DNA of 64,000 nucleotides from Kitasatospora sp. NBC_00374 (GTDB taxonomy: Bacteria; Actinomycetota; Actinomycetes; Streptomycetales; Streptomycetaceae), in assembly GCF_041434935.1 (NCBI RefSeq), contig NZ_CP107964.1, forward strand, positions 868,001 to 932,000, in the 5' to 3' direction. Below the pieces are notes generated by a model that was not told the origin of the DNA, ran no database searches, and worked only from the letters and a program-made list of their open reading frames with translations. Shown here one piece after another: positions 63,108 through 64,000 of the stretch (position 1 is the first letter of the stretch; every line of letters begins with the position of its first letter). A program made the position numbers and the translations under genes.

Positions 63108-63881
63108 CTACTGCCACTCGGGGGTGACGTACGCCCCGGAGATGCCGCCGTCCACCAGGAAGGTGTTGGCGGTCATGAAGGAGGAGTCGTCACTGGCCAG
63201 GAAGGCGACCGCCGCGGCGATCTCCTCCGGCTCGGCGAACCGGCCGAGCGGGATGTGCACCAGGCGCCGGGCCGCGCGCTCCGGGTCCTTGGCGAACAGC
63301 TCCTGCAGCAGCGGGGTGTTGACCGGCCCGGGGCACAGCGCGTTCACCCGGATGCCCTCGCGGGCGAACTGCACGCCGAGCTCGCGCGACATCGCCAGCA
63401 CACCGCCCTTGGAGGCGCTGTAGGAGATCTGCGAGGTGGCCGCGCCCATCACCGCGACGAACGAGGCGGTGTTGATGATCGAGCCCCGGCCCTGGCGCTG
63501 CATGTGCGGGATGGCGTACTTGCAGCACAGGTAGACGCTGGTGAGGTTGACCTCCTGGACGCGGCGCCAGGCGTCCAGCCCGGTGGTCAGGATGGAGTCG
63601 TCGTCCGGCGGCGAGATGCCGGCGTTGTTGAAGGTGATGTCCAGGCTGCCGTAGTGGTCGACGGCCGTCTGGTACATGGCCTTCACCGCCGCCTCGTCGG
63701 TGACGTCGGCGCGGACGAACAGGCCGCCCACCTCGTTGGCGGCCTTGCTGCCGGTCTCCTCGTCGAGGTCGACGCAGACCACCTTGGCGCCCTCGGCCGC
63801 GAACCGCTTGGCGGTGGCCAGGCCGATGCCGCTGCCCGCGCCGGTGATGACCGCCACCCGGCCGTCAAGTCGCTTCGTCAT
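63108..63881 (-). CDS. Short-chain dehydrogenase/reductase (classical SDR)
   Basis: 257 residues. NAD(P) motif VAVITGAGSGIGLATAKRFA, NNAG in TFNNAGISPP, active-site Ser in INTASFVAVM and SYSASKGGVLAMSREL (YxxxK), and C-terminal NTFLVDGGISGAY. A cytosolic oxidoreductase of the FabG-like group. The ATG at 63881 has GGAGG about ten bases before it; an ATG at 63890 overlaps the aldehyde dehydrogenase stop (ATGA) but sits too close to that site. Either way it is translationally coupled to the upstream gene. Confidence 0.92.
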   Translation of the reverse strand: MTKRLDGRVAVITGAGSGIGLATAKRFAAEGAKVVCVDLDEETGSKAANEVGGLFVRADVTDEAAVKAMYQTAVDHYGSLDITFNNAGISPPDDDSILTTGLDAWRRVQEVNLTSVYLCCKYAIPHMQRQGRGSIINTASFVAVMGAATSQISYSASKGGVLAMSRELGVQFAREGIRVNALCPGPVNTPLLQELFAKDPERAARRLVHIPLGRFAEPEEIAAAVAFLASDDSSFMTANTFLVDGGISGAYVTPEWQ

Positions 63882-63886
63882 GGTGA

Positions 63887-64000
63887 TCATTCCTCCGTGG
63901 AGATGAAGACGTTCTTGGTTTCGGTAAAGGCGTTGAGGGCGTCCGGGCCGAGCTCGCGGCCGAGTCCGGACTGTTTGAACCCGCCGAACGGGGTCGAGTA
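63887..64000 (-). CDS. Aldehyde dehydrogenase, C-terminal end (cut by window edge)
   Basis: Only the last 37 residues are present: [17 protein letters not shown] followed by [15 protein letters not shown] is the standard C-terminus of NAD-dependent aldehyde dehydrogenases. Its stop overlaps the SDR start region, so the two are co-transcribed and probably act in one pathway, the SDR on an alcohol/ketone and this enzyme on the aldehyde (inference). Confidence 0.88.
   Translation of the reverse strand, partial: YSTPFGGFKQSGLGRELGPDALNAFTETKNVFISTEE

Overview
The window reads as a chromosomal segment of a streptomycete-type actinomycete (Streptomyces or Kitasatospora). The evidence is very high G+C with long antisense open frames, many GTG starts, leaderless-looking promoters, Tat and lipoprotein signals, and a cellobiose uptake locus with the 14-bp palindrome TGGGAGCGCTCCCA known as the CebR box. 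No tRNA, rRNA, CRISPR array or intact transposase was seen. Family names come from reading motifs by eye; no database search was possible.

Left part (1-10.3 kb): a partial poly-gamma-glutamate-hydrolase-like gene; an MFS pump facing a MerR regulator; a DHA2-type MFS pump facing a leaderless ArsR-SRPBCC fusion regulator; a secreted Pro/Thr-linker protein; a 975-residue membrane protein with an external solute-binding-like domain; a small conserved protein; a frameshifted gene remnant; and a lipoprotein.

Centre-left (10.3-24.4 kb): the main specialised-metabolite locus, one unidirectional operon-like run. Order: MFS exporter, free-standing degenerate condensation protein, C-A-T NRPS, acyl-CoA dehydrogenase, A-T didomain, A-T didomain, and a last protein with C domain, a remnant of an A-domain C-terminal lobe, T domain and a terminal NAD(P)-dependent SDR. 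There is no thioesterase, no classical R domain, no MbtH-like protein and no dedicated regulator in the run. A likely logic is: three A domains load carrier proteins (the last T domain must be charged in trans or act as a receiver), the dehydrogenase desaturates a carrier-bound acyl group, and the SDR reduces, epimerises or releases the product, which the MFS protein exports. The product cannot be named.

Middle (24.7-36 kb): an FprA-like ferredoxin/NADP reductase, a trans-acting enoyl-reductase-family protein, a PI-PLC-like secreted protein, a cupin, a sugar-dehydrogenase-like lipoprotein, an alpha-helical conserved protein, a zinc-ribbon protein, a 2H phosphoesterase, a secreted beta-propeller-like protein, a Tat-exported PGRP amidase and a GNAT protein.

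Cellobiose locus (36-42 kb): bglC (GH1), cebG, cebF and cebE on the minus strand, with CebR boxes before cebE and bglC. The divergent cebR is broken: only the DNA-binding part remains, it ends inside a 12-bp palindromic repeat also present 444 bp upstream, and a further perfect CebR box sits downstream of the break.

Right part (42-64 kb): phosphoglucomutase, GNAT, S4 RNA-binding protein, L,D-transpeptidase lipoprotein, a cupin/MarR pair, an HxlR/NmrA pair, a mobile-element remnant (DUF6262-like), an AurF-like di-iron protein, 6-phosphogluconate dehydrogenase, a truncated FAD oxidoreductase, an M1 metallopeptidase, an ATP-dependent DNA ligase, a pseudouridine synthase, a 1241-residue PAS-GAF-GAF-GAF-SpoIIE-HATPase regulator, a small secreted protein built of nine heptapeptide repeats, and an SDR translationally coupled to a partial aldehyde dehydrogenase at the edge.
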